Assembly: GCA_017965445.1 (NCBI GenBank)
Contig: JAGCPZ010000062.1
Span: 1-64,000, forward strand
Direction: 5' to 3'
Source: Fibrobacter sp.
GTDB lineage: Bacteria; Fibrobacterota; Fibrobacteria; Fibrobacterales; Fibrobacteraceae
Length of the DNA stretch: 64,000 bases
Positions 35,474 to 44,610 of this stretch are shown one piece after another. Made by a program: the position numbers and the translations under genes. Positions within the stretch are counted from its first letter, which is position 1; each line of letters opens with the position of its first letter. The notes beneath the pieces are model-generated. The model ran no database searches, was not told the origin of the DNA, and worked only from the letters and a program-made list of their open reading frames with translations.

Positions 35474-35514
35474 GCGAACGAAAGTCCGCTTTGTTTATTT
35501 AACAAAGTAACCGA

Positions 35515-36459
35515 TTATTTCTTTTTTAAAGTATCCGCAACGTTTGCGGCTTTTTCATTCGTATTCGCGACTTTTGCATTTGCATCAATCGCGATTTTTG
35601 ATGTCGTCGTATCTACGGGAACCGCTGCAGTTGTATCAGCGGAAGCCGTTGAATCAGCCGGAACTGCAGTCGAATCCGCAGGTGCGGGCTCTTCAGGCTT
35701 CTTCATGGCAAGGAGTTCACGATAAACTATCGACGGATGAATTTTGCCGTCGGCCATGTTATCGACGAGGTACTTTACCTTCTGGTATTCCTGATCGTTG
35801 TCGTAATCCTTGATTAAGCTCTTGTAGCCAAGGAGCTTGAGAATCTTAACATAGAAGCTCGCACGGAACTTTTTGAAGCGCGGCTGCATCACGTCGTTCA
35901 AAACTGTTTCCAGCGCCGTTTCTGTCTGCATGGAATCGAGTTCAAAGCTGCGGTAAATCGTGCGGATGTGGTCTGGAATCGTCGTATCGGGGCTATCGAA
36001 ATACTTGCGCATCACGTTTGCCGCTTCCGTCCTGTTGGGGTACGGGCCACGGGCAAGTCGCAGAGCAAAGTAAAGCGAGAGGCGCCAGTTCTCAGGATAA
36101 ACGCGTGACGCGCGGCGCAAAACCGAAAAGTCCGAAGTATCGGGAGCATCTACCGGAGTCACGCCACCGACAAAGTAATACGGCGTGTAGAACAGCGAAT
36201 CGAGACTCGTCGAAAGTTCAGCCACATGACCGAGATACGCATATTCCTTGCCGGTGAGGTAGCTTTCGCCCAGTTCGGTGAGCCCCTTGATCCAGAAGAG
36301 CCCCGCTACCGATGCGTCATGCCCTGCAGCTACATAGCGAACAGACGAAGCCTTCGGCAAGAAAGACTCGTCGAAGTTTGTGCCAGGAAGCGGCTTTGCG
36401 TAATGGAACGCAAGCGCGATGATGGCAATAGCAGTTATGATAGCAACAAGGAAACGCAT
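35515..36459 (-). CDS. Membrane-anchored protein with repetitive Ala/Asp/Thr tail
   Basis: 314 aa. An N-terminal hydrophobic helix (4-20) anchors a helical domain of about 210 residues with TPR-like features (SLYFALRLARGPYPNRTEAANVMRKYF). The last 80 residues are a low-complexity linker (PADSTAVPADSTASADTTAA and KVANTNEK). No family recognised. Convergent with the TPR-like gene; the short gap holds a CTTTGTT/AACAAAG inverted repeat. Confidence 0.65.
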   Translation of the reverse strand: MRFLVAIITAIAIIALAFHYAKPLPGTNFDESFLPKASSVRYVAAGHDASVAGLFWIKGLTELGESYLTGKEYAYLGHVAELSTSLDSLFYTPYYFVGGVTPVDAPDTSDFSVLRRASRVYPENWRLSLYFALRLARGPYPNRTEAANVMRKYFDSPDTTIPDHIRTIYRSFELDSMQTETALETVLNDVMQPRFKKFRASFYVKILKLLGYKSLIKDYDNDQEYQKVKYLVDNMADGKIHPSIVYRELLAMKKPEEPAPADSTAVPADSTASADTTAAVPVDTTTSKIAIDANAKVANTNEKAANVADTLKKK

Positions 36460-36461
36460 GG

Positions 36462-36562
36462 GTTAGTTACTAGTTAATAGTTAGTAGTTACTAGTTAGTA
36501 GTTAATAGTTACTAGAAATTGCAATAAGAACGTTTCTAGTAACTAGTAACTTGGAACTCATA
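36462..36562. repeat. TTAGTTACTAG low-complexity repeat block
   Basis: A dense array of TTAGTTACTAG, TTAATAG and TTAGTAG units (36462-36516) and a second short block (36535-36562) fill the space between pyrF and the next gene. This is the largest member of the dispersed family at 1306, 14496, 22030 and 32271. Confidence 0.7.
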
Positions 36563-36569
36563 ACTCCGC

Positions 36570-37454
36570 TTAGCGGAGGCTATCCGCTAAGCGTTCGAGT
36601 GCATCGACGCAATCGTTCGCGTAGTTCGCCGGTGTATCGTTACGCTGCCAGGCAAAGTTGAGTCCGCTGCTGGAATTGAGCACGTGGAACTTGCGTTTGC
36701 CGCCACCGTTTTCGATAGCCTTGAGGACAGTCTTTGCGTCGCCGCCCTGACCGCCCGGCACGCCCGGAATGGACACGCCCGGAATGAGGAACGGCATTTC
36801 GTGCTTGTGAGCAACGGTGTAAGCCGTAATCTTCTCAAGTTCTTCCGGGTGGGTTGCACCGACAACGGCACCGAGGTAGCCCTTGTCTGCGTCCCATTCC
36901 ATAATCTTGTCAGCTACGGAGTAGAATGCTTCGGCAACGTCGCGCGGATCGTCACTGCGAGTAACAGGCAAATCCTGAAAGTCGTGAGCGCCCTTGTTGC
37001 TCGTGCGGAGGAGCACGTAGGCGCCGTTCTCGCTGTTTTCGCGAATGAACGGACCGACGGAATCGGCACCCATCCACGGGGAGACGGTCACGGCGTCAGC
37101 ACGATAGACATCGTAGGCGGCGTTTGCGTAAGCGGCACTGGACTTGCCAATGTCACCGCGCTTTGCATCCAAAATAACAGGAATGCCTGCGCTTCGGTAA
37201 TCGGCAATGAGCTGCTGCAACACAAGCATCGACTGCACGCTCACGCATTCGTAATAAGCGCTGTTCGGCTTCACGACGGCAGGCTGCACGTTACGCTTGA
37301 GGCAGCATTCCAGAATGTCGGAATAGAAACGCTTGATGCGGTCTTCGGGAGTGCCTTCAAGCGGGATGAGCTTGAGCACAGGGTCCATGCCCATGCAGAC
37401 CGGATTACCGCACTTCGCAATACGCTGTTCAAGGCGATCGTAAAAGCACGTCAT
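36570..37454 (-). CDS. pyrF: Orotidine 5'-phosphate decarboxylase (type 2)
   Basis: 294 aa. It decarboxylates OMP to UMP, the last step of pyrimidine synthesis. The active site is visible as LDAKRGDIGKSSAAYANAAY (Lys and Asp of the catalytic tetrad). GMDPVLKLIP at the N-terminus and GVVGATHPEEL-like (LGAVVGATHPEEL) and IPGVSIPG motifs are those of the type 2 family, which is about 270-310 aa. Overlaps the stop codon of the upstream methyltransferase gene by 1 bp. A small CTCCGCT/AGCGGAG hairpin overlaps its stop codon. Confidence 0.95.
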   Translation of the reverse strand: MTCFYDRLEQRIAKCGNPVCMGMDPVLKLIPLEGTPEDRIKRFYSDILECCLKRNVQPAVVKPNSAYYECVSVQSMLVLQQLIADYRSAGIPVILDAKRGDIGKSSAAYANAAYDVYRADAVTVSPWMGADSVGPFIRENSENGAYVLLRTSNKGAHDFQDLPVTRSDDPRDVAEAFYSVADKIMEWDADKGYLGAVVGATHPEELEKITAYTVAHKHEMPFLIPGVSIPGVPGGQGGDAKTVLKAIENGGGKRKFHVLNSSSGLNFAWQRNDTPANYANDCVDALERLADSLR

Positions 37455-38704
37455 TACTTCAATTCCTCCTGAATCTGGGCGGCTTCGTAAGAGAGAATGC
37501 CATGGGCGACAGCCACGTTCAGAGATTCAAGTTCGCTGCTCATCGGAATCTTCACCGTCTCGTCGGCGAGTTCGATGAAGTACGGGTTCGTGCCGGCACC
37601 TTCGTTACCCACGAGGAACGCCATCTTGCGGAGCTTGTGGCTCGGGATTTCGCGGAGGGACTGCTTGGCATGCAAATCCGTTGCGATGATGGTGTAGCCC
37701 TTGCTACGGAGGAAGTTAATTTGGTCAACAAGATCGACATCAAATTCAAACGGAACGCGAAGGAACGTGCCCGAGGAACCGCGGACAACCTTCGGGTTGA
37801 ACGGGCTCACGGTACCGCGACCGAGAATCATGCCGTTGGAACCGAAACCGAGGCTCGTGCGGAAGAGCGTTCCGAGGTTGCCCGGATCCTGCACGGCATC
37901 CACAAGCGTGAGCACGCTGCGGCTCGTTTCATAGACCGGCTTCTTGCTCGCGATGTTGCAGTAAGCGATGATGCCCTGCGTCGTCACCGTAGAAGAAAGA
38001 CGCTTCATCTGTTCTTCGGTGAGCACGTGCATCGTAATTTCGGCATCGTTAATCGCTTCGATCAACGGTTCGTTTTCGAATCCTTCGACCGCATAAATCG
38101 AGATGACGATTTCGCGGTGGTGCTTCACGAGTTCTTCGACAACGTGAACACCTTCGCCAAGGAACTTGCCTTCGCGTTCGCGGCCCTTTTCGGTCGTGCA
38201 GGCGATGAGGCGCTTGAACCACGGCGGTGTGGAAGCGGCATCGTCAACGGTCTCGATTTGGGCGGCGCGAGCTTCGAGCGCGGCCTCATCCAAGTTCTCA
38301 TCGACAGCTTCCTTCTGTTCGGGGCGCTGGCGATAAACAGGAGCGTTCGTCACGGCGTCGCGACGGCCGCGATTGAACGGCTTGTCGCCAAAGCGGTGCG
38401 GGCGACGGTCGCGATTGAACGGACGGTCACCAAAGCGGCGTTCTTCACGATTGAACGGACGGTCTTCGCGATTTTCGTCGCGGCGGTCGCCACGATCGTC
38501 ACGGTTAAAGCGACGGTCACCACGGTCAAAGCGGCGATCATCGCGGTCGAAACGACGTTCACCACGATTGAAGGGCTTGTCGCCAAAGGAACCGCGTTCG
38601 TCGTCGTTGCGGCGAGGGCGGCGTTCGGGAGCTTCACTGACTCCAAATTTACGGTCCAGCGTCATCCTTACGGTGCGCTTCGGTTTGTTTTCTTCTTCAC
38701 TCAT
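37454..38704 (-). CDS. SPOUT (TrmH/SpoU) RNA 2'-O-methyltransferase with Arg/Asp-rich N-terminus
   Basis: 416 aa. Residues 1-125 are a disordered, repetitive basic-acidic region (RFDRDDRRFDRGDRRFNRDD, then RPFNREERRF). Residues about 155-230 are a substrate-binding domain and 245-416 the trefoil-knot SPOUT domain with DPGNLGTLFRTSLGFG, LVGNEGAGTNP and IPMSSELESLNVAVA. It methylates a ribose in rRNA or tRNA (RlmB/TrmH type; the target base is not deducible). The tail probably helps bind RNA. Overlaps dxs (ATGA, 4 bp) and pyrF. Confidence 0.9.
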   Translation of the reverse strand: MSEEENKPKRTVRMTLDRKFGVSEAPERRPRRNDDERGSFGDKPFNRGERRFDRDDRRFDRGDRRFNRDDRGDRRDENREDRPFNREERRFGDRPFNRDRRPHRFGDKPFNRGRRDAVTNAPVYRQRPEQKEAVDENLDEAALEARAAQIETVDDAASTPPWFKRLIACTTEKGREREGKFLGEGVHVVEELVKHHREIVISIYAVEGFENEPLIEAINDAEITMHVLTEEQMKRLSSTVTTQGIIAYCNIASKKPVYETSRSVLTLVDAVQDPGNLGTLFRTSLGFGSNGMILGRGTVSPFNPKVVRGSSGTFLRVPFEFDVDLVDQINFLRSKGYTIIATDLHAKQSLREIPSHKLRKMAFLVGNEGAGTNPYFIELADETVKIPMSSELESLNVAVAHGILSYEAAQIQEELK

Positions 38705-40569
38705 AATTTTTCCATCAACTGTTTGGCGACGGATTCCCCGTCAATTTTCAAAATCTTATAGAGAGAACTAATCTCACCCTGTTCAACGAACCTGTCCGGA
38801 AGACCAAAACGGTACAGTTTCTTGTCCGTATAGCCGAGGTCGGACAACAGTTCCGCTATAGCCGAACCGTAGCCACCCACCCGCGTGTTGTCTTCCAATG
38901 TCACGATAACATTGTGGCTGTCAAACAGCGAACGGTAGCATTCCTGGTCCAGCGGCTTGATAAAACGGGCATCCACAAGCGTCGGGTTGTATCCGTTTTC
39001 ACGAAGCACGGAGGCAGTCTTCTTGAGTTCATTTGTCATGAAGCCGGCGCCCAGAAGGAGTATGCCGGAACCCTTCTCAAGAATTTTCGGGCTCTTGCCG
39101 TCGAACGGTCCTTCCGAAGGCACAGGTTCAGCGGCCAGCGAAGTCCCTCTCGGATAGCGAATAGCCACCACGCCTTCCATATCAATCGCGGCAGTCAACA
39201 TGTCGCGCAATTCATTTTCGTTGGAAGGAGCCATAAGAGTAAGGCCAGGAACCGTGCGCAAGAACGACAAGTCAAAAGCACCGTGATGCGTCGGGCCGTC
39301 GGCGCCGACAAGGCCAGCACGGTCAAGAACTAGCACCACATGCAAATTCTGCAGGGCGATATCATGGATAATCTGGTCGTAAGCGCGCTGCATGAACGAC
39401 GAATAAATCGCCACCACCGGGACGACGCCATCGCAGGCCATACCCGCGGCAAATGTCACCGCATGTTCTTCGGCAATGCCCACGTCAATCACGCGATCCG
39501 GGAGTTCCTTCGCCACGATGTCGAGGCCGCAACCCGTAGGCATCGCAGCCGTAATCCCCATAATTCGCTTGTCCTTCTTGGCAAGTTCAAGAAGCGTATT
39601 GCCGAACACGTTCGTGAGAGAGGGGTTCGGGTTCCCCGGCGACAGCGGAAGTCCGCTTTCGGGGTCAAACGCGCCGCAACCATGATACTTTGTCGGATTC
39701 TTCTCGGCAGCAGAAAAACCGCGTCCCTTTTCGGTAAGCACGTGCACCAGGCACGGGCCCTGCTGGTGCTTGACGCGTTCAAGAATCATCACAAGTTCGT
39801 CGATGTCATGACCGTCGATCGGACCAAAATAACGGATGCCCAAATCTTCGAAGAAACGTCCCGGTTTCACGGCATTCTTAGCCGCATTCTCGACCTGCAA
39901 AAAGAGATCGCGGAAACGGGAACCCAGAATGCCCGGCAAACGCGTCATCACGCGGTCCAAGTCCGTACGCATCTTGTTGTAAACCGGATCCGAAATCACG
40001 CGGTTCAAATATTTGCTGAACCCGCCAACGTTAGGCGCAATGCTCATCCTGTTATCGTTCAGGATGATGGTCATGTTCTGCTTGGAGGCGCCCACATTGT
40101 TGAGCGCTTCGTACGCCATACCGCCCGTCATGGAACCATCGCCAATGACAGCAACCACGTTATTGTTACGGTTGAAGCGGTCGCGCGCAACGGCAAAGCC
40201 AAGAGCCGCCGAAATAGAAGTCGTAGCATGTCCAGCACCGAAGCAGTCATAGATGCTCTCGTTCCTTTTGAGGAAGCCGGAAATACCGCCCTGCTGGCGC
40301 AAAGTATCGAAACGGTCGTAGCGGCCGGTCAACAATTTGTGCACGTACGCCTGGTGCCCCACGTCCCAGACAATCTTGTCGTCGGGCGCATTGAACACAT
40401 AGTGAAGCGCAAGAGTCAGTTCCACAACGCCAAGGCTCGAAGCCAAATGACCGCCATGCTTGGACACCTGCCCAATAATGGTCTCGCGAATCTGCGAAGC
40501 CAGACGGTTCAGCTCCTCGATGGAGCAATGTTTCAAGTCCTGAGGTGACTTTACGTCTTTCAGTTCCAT
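38701..40569 (-). CDS. dxs: 1-deoxy-D-xylulose-5-phosphate synthase
   Basis: 622 aa, the usual length. It condenses pyruvate and glyceraldehyde 3-phosphate with thiamine diphosphate, first step of the MEP isoprenoid pathway. Seen: the active-site His in SKHGGHLASSLGVVELTLAL, the TPP-binding GDGSMTGGMAYEALNNVG, the pyrimidine domain VGIAEEHAVTFAAGMA (catalytic Glu), and RAGLVGADGPTHHGAFD. It directly follows the prenyl-transferase gene (adjacent stop and start), so the two isoprenoid steps are co-expressed. Confidence 0.97.
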   Translation of the reverse strand: MELKDVKSPQDLKHCSIEELNRLASQIRETIIGQVSKHGGHLASSLGVVELTLALHYVFNAPDDKIVWDVGHQAYVHKLLTGRYDRFDTLRQQGGISGFLKRNESIYDCFGAGHATTSISAALGFAVARDRFNRNNNVVAVIGDGSMTGGMAYEALNNVGASKQNMTIILNDNRMSIAPNVGGFSKYLNRVISDPVYNKMRTDLDRVMTRLPGILGSRFRDLFLQVENAAKNAVKPGRFFEDLGIRYFGPIDGHDIDELVMILERVKHQQGPCLVHVLTEKGRGFSAAEKNPTKYHGCGAFDPESGLPLSPGNPNPSLTNVFGNTLLELAKKDKRIMGITAAMPTGCGLDIVAKELPDRVIDVGIAEEHAVTFAAGMACDGVVPVVAIYSSFMQRAYDQIIHDIALQNLHVVLVLDRAGLVGADGPTHHGAFDLSFLRTVPGLTLMAPSNENELRDMLTAAIDMEGVVAIRYPRGTSLAAEPVPSEGPFDGKSPKILEKGSGILLLGAGFMTNELKKTASVLRENGYNPTLVDARFIKPLDQECYRSLFDSHNVIVTLEDNTRVGGYGSAIAELLSDLGYTDKKLYRFGLPDRFVEQGEISSLYKILKIDGESVAKQLMEKL

Positions 40570-41457
40570 TTATTTCACTCGGGTAATGATGTATGCCGCT
40601 ATAGAACGGAGGATGGAGGTATCGCACTTGAGGCCGTCCAGAACCTTGATAGATTCTTCGTAAAGTTCCCTAGCGCGTTCCCTGGATTTTTCCAGACCCA
40701 CGATAGACGGGTAAGTGGCCTTGCCGTTCTCGACGTCGGACCCGGCATCCTTGCCAAGTTCTTCGGTCGTGGAGACGATGTCCAGAATATCATCCACAAT
40801 CTGGAAGGCAAGCCCGATGGAGCGGCCATAGTTGCGGATAACTTCCATATCCTTTTCGCTTGCACCTGCAAGCATCGCACCCACCAAGAGAGAAGCCTCG
40901 ATAAGGGCTGCCGTCTTGTGGTAATGAATGTAATCGACAATTTCGAGATCGACAGCCTTGCCTTCGCATTCGATGTCGGTCATTTCGCCGCCAATCATGC
41001 CGTAAGTGCCAAGCAAGTGCGCGAGGAGTTCGATTGCCTTCGCGTTGCCGGTCTTGCCCATCATCTCGAATGCATGCACACAGAGGGCATCGCCCGCCAT
41101 CACGGCCGTAGCTTCGCCAAACTTCTTGTGGCTCGTGAGCTTGCCACGGCGGTAGTCGTCATTATCGACACACGGAAGGTCATCATGAATAAGGCTGAAC
41201 GTGTGGAGCATTTCGAGAGCGCTCGTCGCAAGCCAAATCTTGTCTCCCTTGCCGCCAAACATGTCGAACGTGGCCTTCGCAAGGCCCGGACGCAAACGCT
41301 TGCCGCCTGCGAACATGGAATAGCGCATAGCCTCGTGCAGACGGCACGGGCGATCCGTTACTGGAGGGAGATGTTCATCAAACTTCGCCTCGGCATCTTT
41401 TGCGATGCGGGCGAGATAATCCTGAGCAATTTTTGCTTCTGATTCAATAGACTGCAT
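40570..41457 (-). CDS. ispA: Polyprenyl synthetase (farnesyl/geranylgeranyl diphosphate synthase)
   Basis: 295 aa from the ATG at 41457. It elongates isoprenyl diphosphates. Both Asp-rich motifs are intact: LIHDDLPCVDNDDYRRG (first, with two spacer residues as in bacterial type II enzymes) and FQIVDDILDIV (second); GGKRLRPGL binds the substrate. It forms an operon with dxs, trmH-like and pyrF. The start is supported by a promoter TTGTAT-17 nt-TATCTT whose -10 ends 7 nt before the ATG. The chain length of the product cannot be told from the sequence alone. Confidence 0.92.
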   Translation of the reverse strand: MQSIESEAKIAQDYLARIAKDAEAKFDEHLPPVTDRPCRLHEAMRYSMFAGGKRLRPGLAKATFDMFGGKGDKIWLATSALEMLHTFSLIHDDLPCVDNDDYRRGKLTSHKKFGEATAVMAGDALCVHAFEMMGKTGNAKAIELLAHLLGTYGMIGGEMTDIECEGKAVDLEIVDYIHYHKTAALIEASLLVGAMLAGASEKDMEVIRNYGRSIGLAFQIVDDILDIVSTTEELGKDAGSDVENGKATYPSIVGLEKSRERARELYEESIKVLDGLKCDTSILRSIAAYIITRVK

Positions 41458-41464
41458 GTGCACA

Positions 41465-41493
41465 AAGATACTTAATTTCGCGATTGTATACAA
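41465..41493 (-). promoter_or_regulatory. Promoter of the ispA-dxs operon (leaderless)
   Basis: TTGTAT (41493-41488), 17-bp spacer and TATCTT (41470-41465), then 7 nt and the ATG at 41457. This is the best complete -35/-10 pair in the window and places the transcription start on the start codon. Confidence 0.6.
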
Positions 41494-41536
41494 GTCTAAA
41501 CAGACCGAAACAAGGTAGCAACATGTGAAAAAACAC

Positions 41537-41563
41537 AAAAAAAACCGCCCGTGCAAGGCGGCT
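41537..41563 (-). terminator. Intrinsic terminator of the TIGR02147-lipoprotein operon
   Basis: On the minus strand, CCGCC and GGCGG flank TTGCACG and are followed by eight T residues. It lies 30 bp behind the lipoprotein stop codon. Confidence 0.85.
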
Positions 41564-41592
41564 TATGCTTGTAAGAAAATTGTATTTGTTCC

Positions 41593-43218
41593 CTAGAACA
41601 ACGCGCCGTAAAGCGTTACGTCATCGATGTAGAATTCGGTGCCGTCTTGCGGGAAAATATGGAGCTGTTTGACCAAGTATTTCACGCCGCTCCAAGAGGT
41701 AAAGCAGGTTTCCGTCTTCGCGTTTCCGACACAGAGTTCGGCTGGGTTCACGCTAATGCGCTGCCAAGTCTTAGAGAGCGGCATCCAGTCGGTAGCAGCC
41801 TTTAAACTCTTGGTGTCATCGATGTAGTTTTCAAGCGAAAGGCGAATGTTTCCGTCGCCCTTGGCGTAGAACACCACGGAATCGATTGCAGAGAAATTCA
41901 TCTCGTGCTCAAACGTCGTTCCGACAAGTACCCAGGCATAATCGTCATCGGCAAGCTTGTATTGTCCATGGAACACTTTGGACTTGCGAGTCGAATCATA
42001 CACTATGCCGTCCGCCACGTTCTTTGCCGTAGGAGTGAGCGTCGTTCCCTTGAAAAGCGGATCTGTATTCACGTACCAATTCTTGATACCGTCTTCAAAG
42101 TCCTGCAACACCATGACAGGATTCGAGAACTTGGTGCTGTACGGTTCGGCAATTGCCTTCCATTCTGCATACAAGCTCTTTGCGCTGTCCGGCATCACAA
42201 AGTAGATGTCGAGCGAGTCCTTCGCTGGTACGCTGGGCAATACGTAAGAGCCTGCGTTATTTGTCTTGACCAACAGATCGAGGCCGTAAACGCCGACCCA
42301 CAGGAATTCCTGACCTGTACGGAGCGTTACTTTACTCGAAATAGAGGCGGTAGCATCCAAGCGAAGAGTATCGAGCTTGGCAATCTGCTTTGCAGAAAGC
42401 ACCTTAGAATAAGCGAGCCCGGACTGCGTCACCGTTACGCGATAATTGCCAGACTTGAGGGAATCGATTGCAAACATGCCGTTCTTGTCGGCAAAGGCTT
42501 CCGCTTCGACAACAGTGTTGTTCACACGGAGAGAATCGGGACGCCAGTCCGCCTTACGAATAGCAAGGGATGCAAACGGAACCACCTTGCCATCGGCAAC
42601 GGCCACGAACTTGATCTTGTTCTTGAGCGTATCCGGCTGCAAGTCGATTACTTCCGCTTCGTTCGGTTCGAGCTTCACGGACAGATCGTCATAAACCTTG
42701 TTGTTGTCGCCGCGCAAGAAATAGACCTGCAGCGAATCGTTGGACGGCAACTGCGAAAGCTGGAAACGCCCAACAGAATCGGAACGCACAAGCACATCCA
42801 TGCCGCGCACACCAACCCAGACAAATTCACACTTCTCAGGCACATCGGCAAAACCGCCGAGAGAGGCCGTCGGTTCAAGATTGATAGAGCCTATACTCGT
42901 ATCGCCCTTGGTCTTATAAAGTCCAGTATAAGCAGAGCCACCGTGCACAATCGTCAAGCGGTATTTGCCTTCCGGCGCCTCGAACGAGAAGCGGCCGTCC
43001 GCATCGGCGTAGAAGTCCGCATTCACGAGCGCGCTCGTCGCACTATCGACAGACGACGTATAATCGACGCTTCTGATGGCTACACTGGCATACGACGCCA
43101 CGGCGCCATCGCCCACGTAGGCAATGCCGTTCGTCGTTTCACTGCCGGGACCACCGGCAACATGCTCTGAACAGTTCCAGAGCAAAAAAGCAGAGAATAT
43201 GCAGGCTAGCCGTTTCAT
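41593..43218 (-). CDS. Surface lipoprotein with duplicated regulatory-type domain and CBM-like C-terminus
   Basis: 541 aa. Lipobox SAFLLWNC near residue 16. Two homologous blocks of about 170 residues follow. Each has a carboxypeptidase-regulatory-like element (DGRFSFEAPEGKYRLTIVHG; NGMFAIDSLKSGNYRVTVTQ) and a second strand set (FVWVGVRGMDVLVRSDSVG; FLWVGVYGLDLLVKTNNAG). Residues about 385-541 resemble a CBM11/CIA30-like carbohydrate-binding jelly roll (VLQDFEDGIKNWYVN ... EFYIDDVTLYG). Overlaps the TIGR02147 gene by 4 bp. Likely outer-surface, sugar-binding. Confidence 0.75.
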   Translation of the reverse strand: MKRLACIFSAFLLWNCSEHVAGGPGSETTNGIAYVGDGAVASYASVAIRSVDYTSSVDSATSALVNADFYADADGRFSFEAPEGKYRLTIVHGGSAYTGLYKTKGDTSIGSINLEPTASLGGFADVPEKCEFVWVGVRGMDVLVRSDSVGRFQLSQLPSNDSLQVYFLRGDNNKVYDDLSVKLEPNEAEVIDLQPDTLKNKIKFVAVADGKVVPFASLAIRKADWRPDSLRVNNTVVEAEAFADKNGMFAIDSLKSGNYRVTVTQSGLAYSKVLSAKQIAKLDTLRLDATASISSKVTLRTGQEFLWVGVYGLDLLVKTNNAGSYVLPSVPAKDSLDIYFVMPDSAKSLYAEWKAIAEPYSTKFSNPVMVLQDFEDGIKNWYVNTDPLFKGTTLTPTAKNVADGIVYDSTRKSKVFHGQYKLADDDYAWVLVGTTFEHEMNFSAIDSVVFYAKGDGNIRLSLENYIDDTKSLKAATDWMPLSKTWQRISVNPAELCVGNAKTETCFTSWSGVKYLVKQLHIFPQDGTEFYIDDVTLYGALF

Positions 43219-44051
43219 TTTGACTTCTCCTGCAACTTTTTGGTAAACGCAAGCGGGAAGAGCTGCACATTCAACTGGAACACTGTGTCGTCACCGGTGC
43301 CGTCTTGCGAGAGGCGAAGCAAGTCCGCACGGAACTCCTTGACCTTTTCGCGGAGTAACTGAATATCGTTCATGTTGAACGTCATCGTCACTGTGCTAAT
43401 ATCGCGGAGTGGGGGTATATGGCGTTCAAGCGATTCGCCCGCAAGGCGAATCGTCTCCTTCTGGAACGTCCGAACAGCTTCGGACCTCCAGTTACCACCA
43501 GTACTCACAAACGTGTCGTTCACTTTCCAGAACCCGTCCTTCCCCTCGGAAATCATATTCAGGTCGTGCAGGAGCTTGATAGCATCCCTGGCCTGCTCCA
43601 CCGTGATTGCCGGTGTACAGCATTCCGCAAGACCTTCATAATCATCTTTAAAATTACAAATACCGATTACGGAACGGATAGCGTTATAGTACCAATGACG
43701 ATAAAATTCGAGCTCTTTTTTGGCAAGACGCTTCAATGGGATACCCTTTAGCGCCTGCATCTTTTCATAATGGTTCAGAGCTTCCTGGTCGCTCTTGGCT
43801 CGTCCGAAATACACTAGTTCCGTCCAGTAGGCAGATTCTTTCTCGTCCAGTTCAAAGAATTCCGCCATGGGCTTAATAAAATTCACAGCAAGATGAATTT
43901 TTCCCTGAGAAATGCGCAGGAGATTTCCGGGATCCGCACCGAGCTTCATTGCCATGTATCGCCAGGATATAACAGTCTTACGCTTCTTGAAATCTTCAAA
44001 AGCGTCCCTAATCCATTCACGATAGTCGGTATATTCAAAAATCGGTTTCAC
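43215..44051 (-). CDS. TIGR02147 / DUF4423 family protein (Fibrobacter-type putative regulator)
   Basis: 278 aa starting at a GTG with AAGGAA 8 nt upstream. The N-terminus PIFEYTDYREWIRDAFEDFKKR, the SWRYMAMKLGADPGNLLRISQGK helix-turn-helix-like segment and FYRHWYYNAIRSVIG ... GLAECCTPAITVEQARDAIKLL are characteristic of TIGR02147 (DUF4423), a family expanded in Fibrobacter. Members are usually encoded next to lipoproteins, as here (4-bp overlap). The fold suggests a DNA-binding regulator, but no function is established. Confidence 0.85.
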   Translation of the reverse strand: MKPIFEYTDYREWIRDAFEDFKKRKTVISWRYMAMKLGADPGNLLRISQGKIHLAVNFIKPMAEFFELDEKESAYWTELVYFGRAKSDQEALNHYEKMQALKGIPLKRLAKKELEFYRHWYYNAIRSVIGICNFKDDYEGLAECCTPAITVEQARDAIKLLHDLNMISEGKDGFWKVNDTFVSTGGNWRSEAVRTFQKETIRLAGESLERHIPPLRDISTVTMTFNMNDIQLLREKVKEFRADLLRLSQDGTGDDTVFQLNVQLFPLAFTKKLQEKSK

Positions 44052-44189
44052 AGAAAATTCCTTTTATCAGACGAGCCCTCGCACTATCCAATTTAACTTA
44101 CCCATCTCCCATTCAGCATGAGACAGTGCGGGCGGTCTGAACCATATACAAAGATATCTTTATACAACTCAATAAGATAGGGTCCGCCA

Positions 44190-44591
44190 TTATCGTTCGT
44201 TGTGGAATTTTACAACAGAGGCCGAACCACCACCACAGGTCGCCCGCCACGAACACTCGTCCAAATCAGCAAAACGGTCGTCGCTACAGCGCGCATCAAA
44301 GGCCAAAAGGCCCTTTTCGTCAAGGCGGTAGGCGACTTCGTAGGCAATTTCGACAAGCTTCGACTTGAGCACCACCGGATGACGCATGACCTTCGATGTG
44401 ATATCAATCACGCAGTTATCCCTCGCTTCGGACTGTTCGGCAGCATCGTCAGCCGCATTCCACTGCAACTGGATTTGCTTGAAATCCTCCATCTCGGGAT
44501 GTTTTGTGCACGACGAAAGAAGCACCGGCGAAAATGCCATAACAACCGGGGCAAAAACAGTCAATGCAAAAAATTTCGAAGAGCGTTTCAT
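44190..44591 (-). CDS. Small lipoprotein, unknown
   Basis: 133 aa from the ATG at 44591. Lipobox VLLSSC at about residue 28. The mature part is a short helical domain followed by a Cys-containing segment (DARCSDDRFADLDECSWRATCGGG), four Cys in all that could form disulfides. It lies 19 bp behind a diguanylate cyclase gene on the same strand and may be co-transcribed with it. No family recognised. Confidence 0.65.
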   Translation of the reverse strand: MKRSSKFFALTVFAPVVMAFSPVLLSSCTKHPEMEDFKQIQLQWNAADDAAEQSEARDNCVIDITSKVMRHPVVLKSKLVEIAYEVAYRLDEKGLLAFDARCSDDRFADLDECSWRATCGGGSASVVKFHNER

Positions 44592-44610
44592 TAAGCGACC
44601 CTTCGTCGTC

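Noticed and set aside
38350-38600. CGGTCACC/CGGTCAAAGC repeats, possible CRISPR-like array
   Set aside because: These encode the RDDRRF repeats of the methyltransferase; there are no unique spacers and no cas genes.
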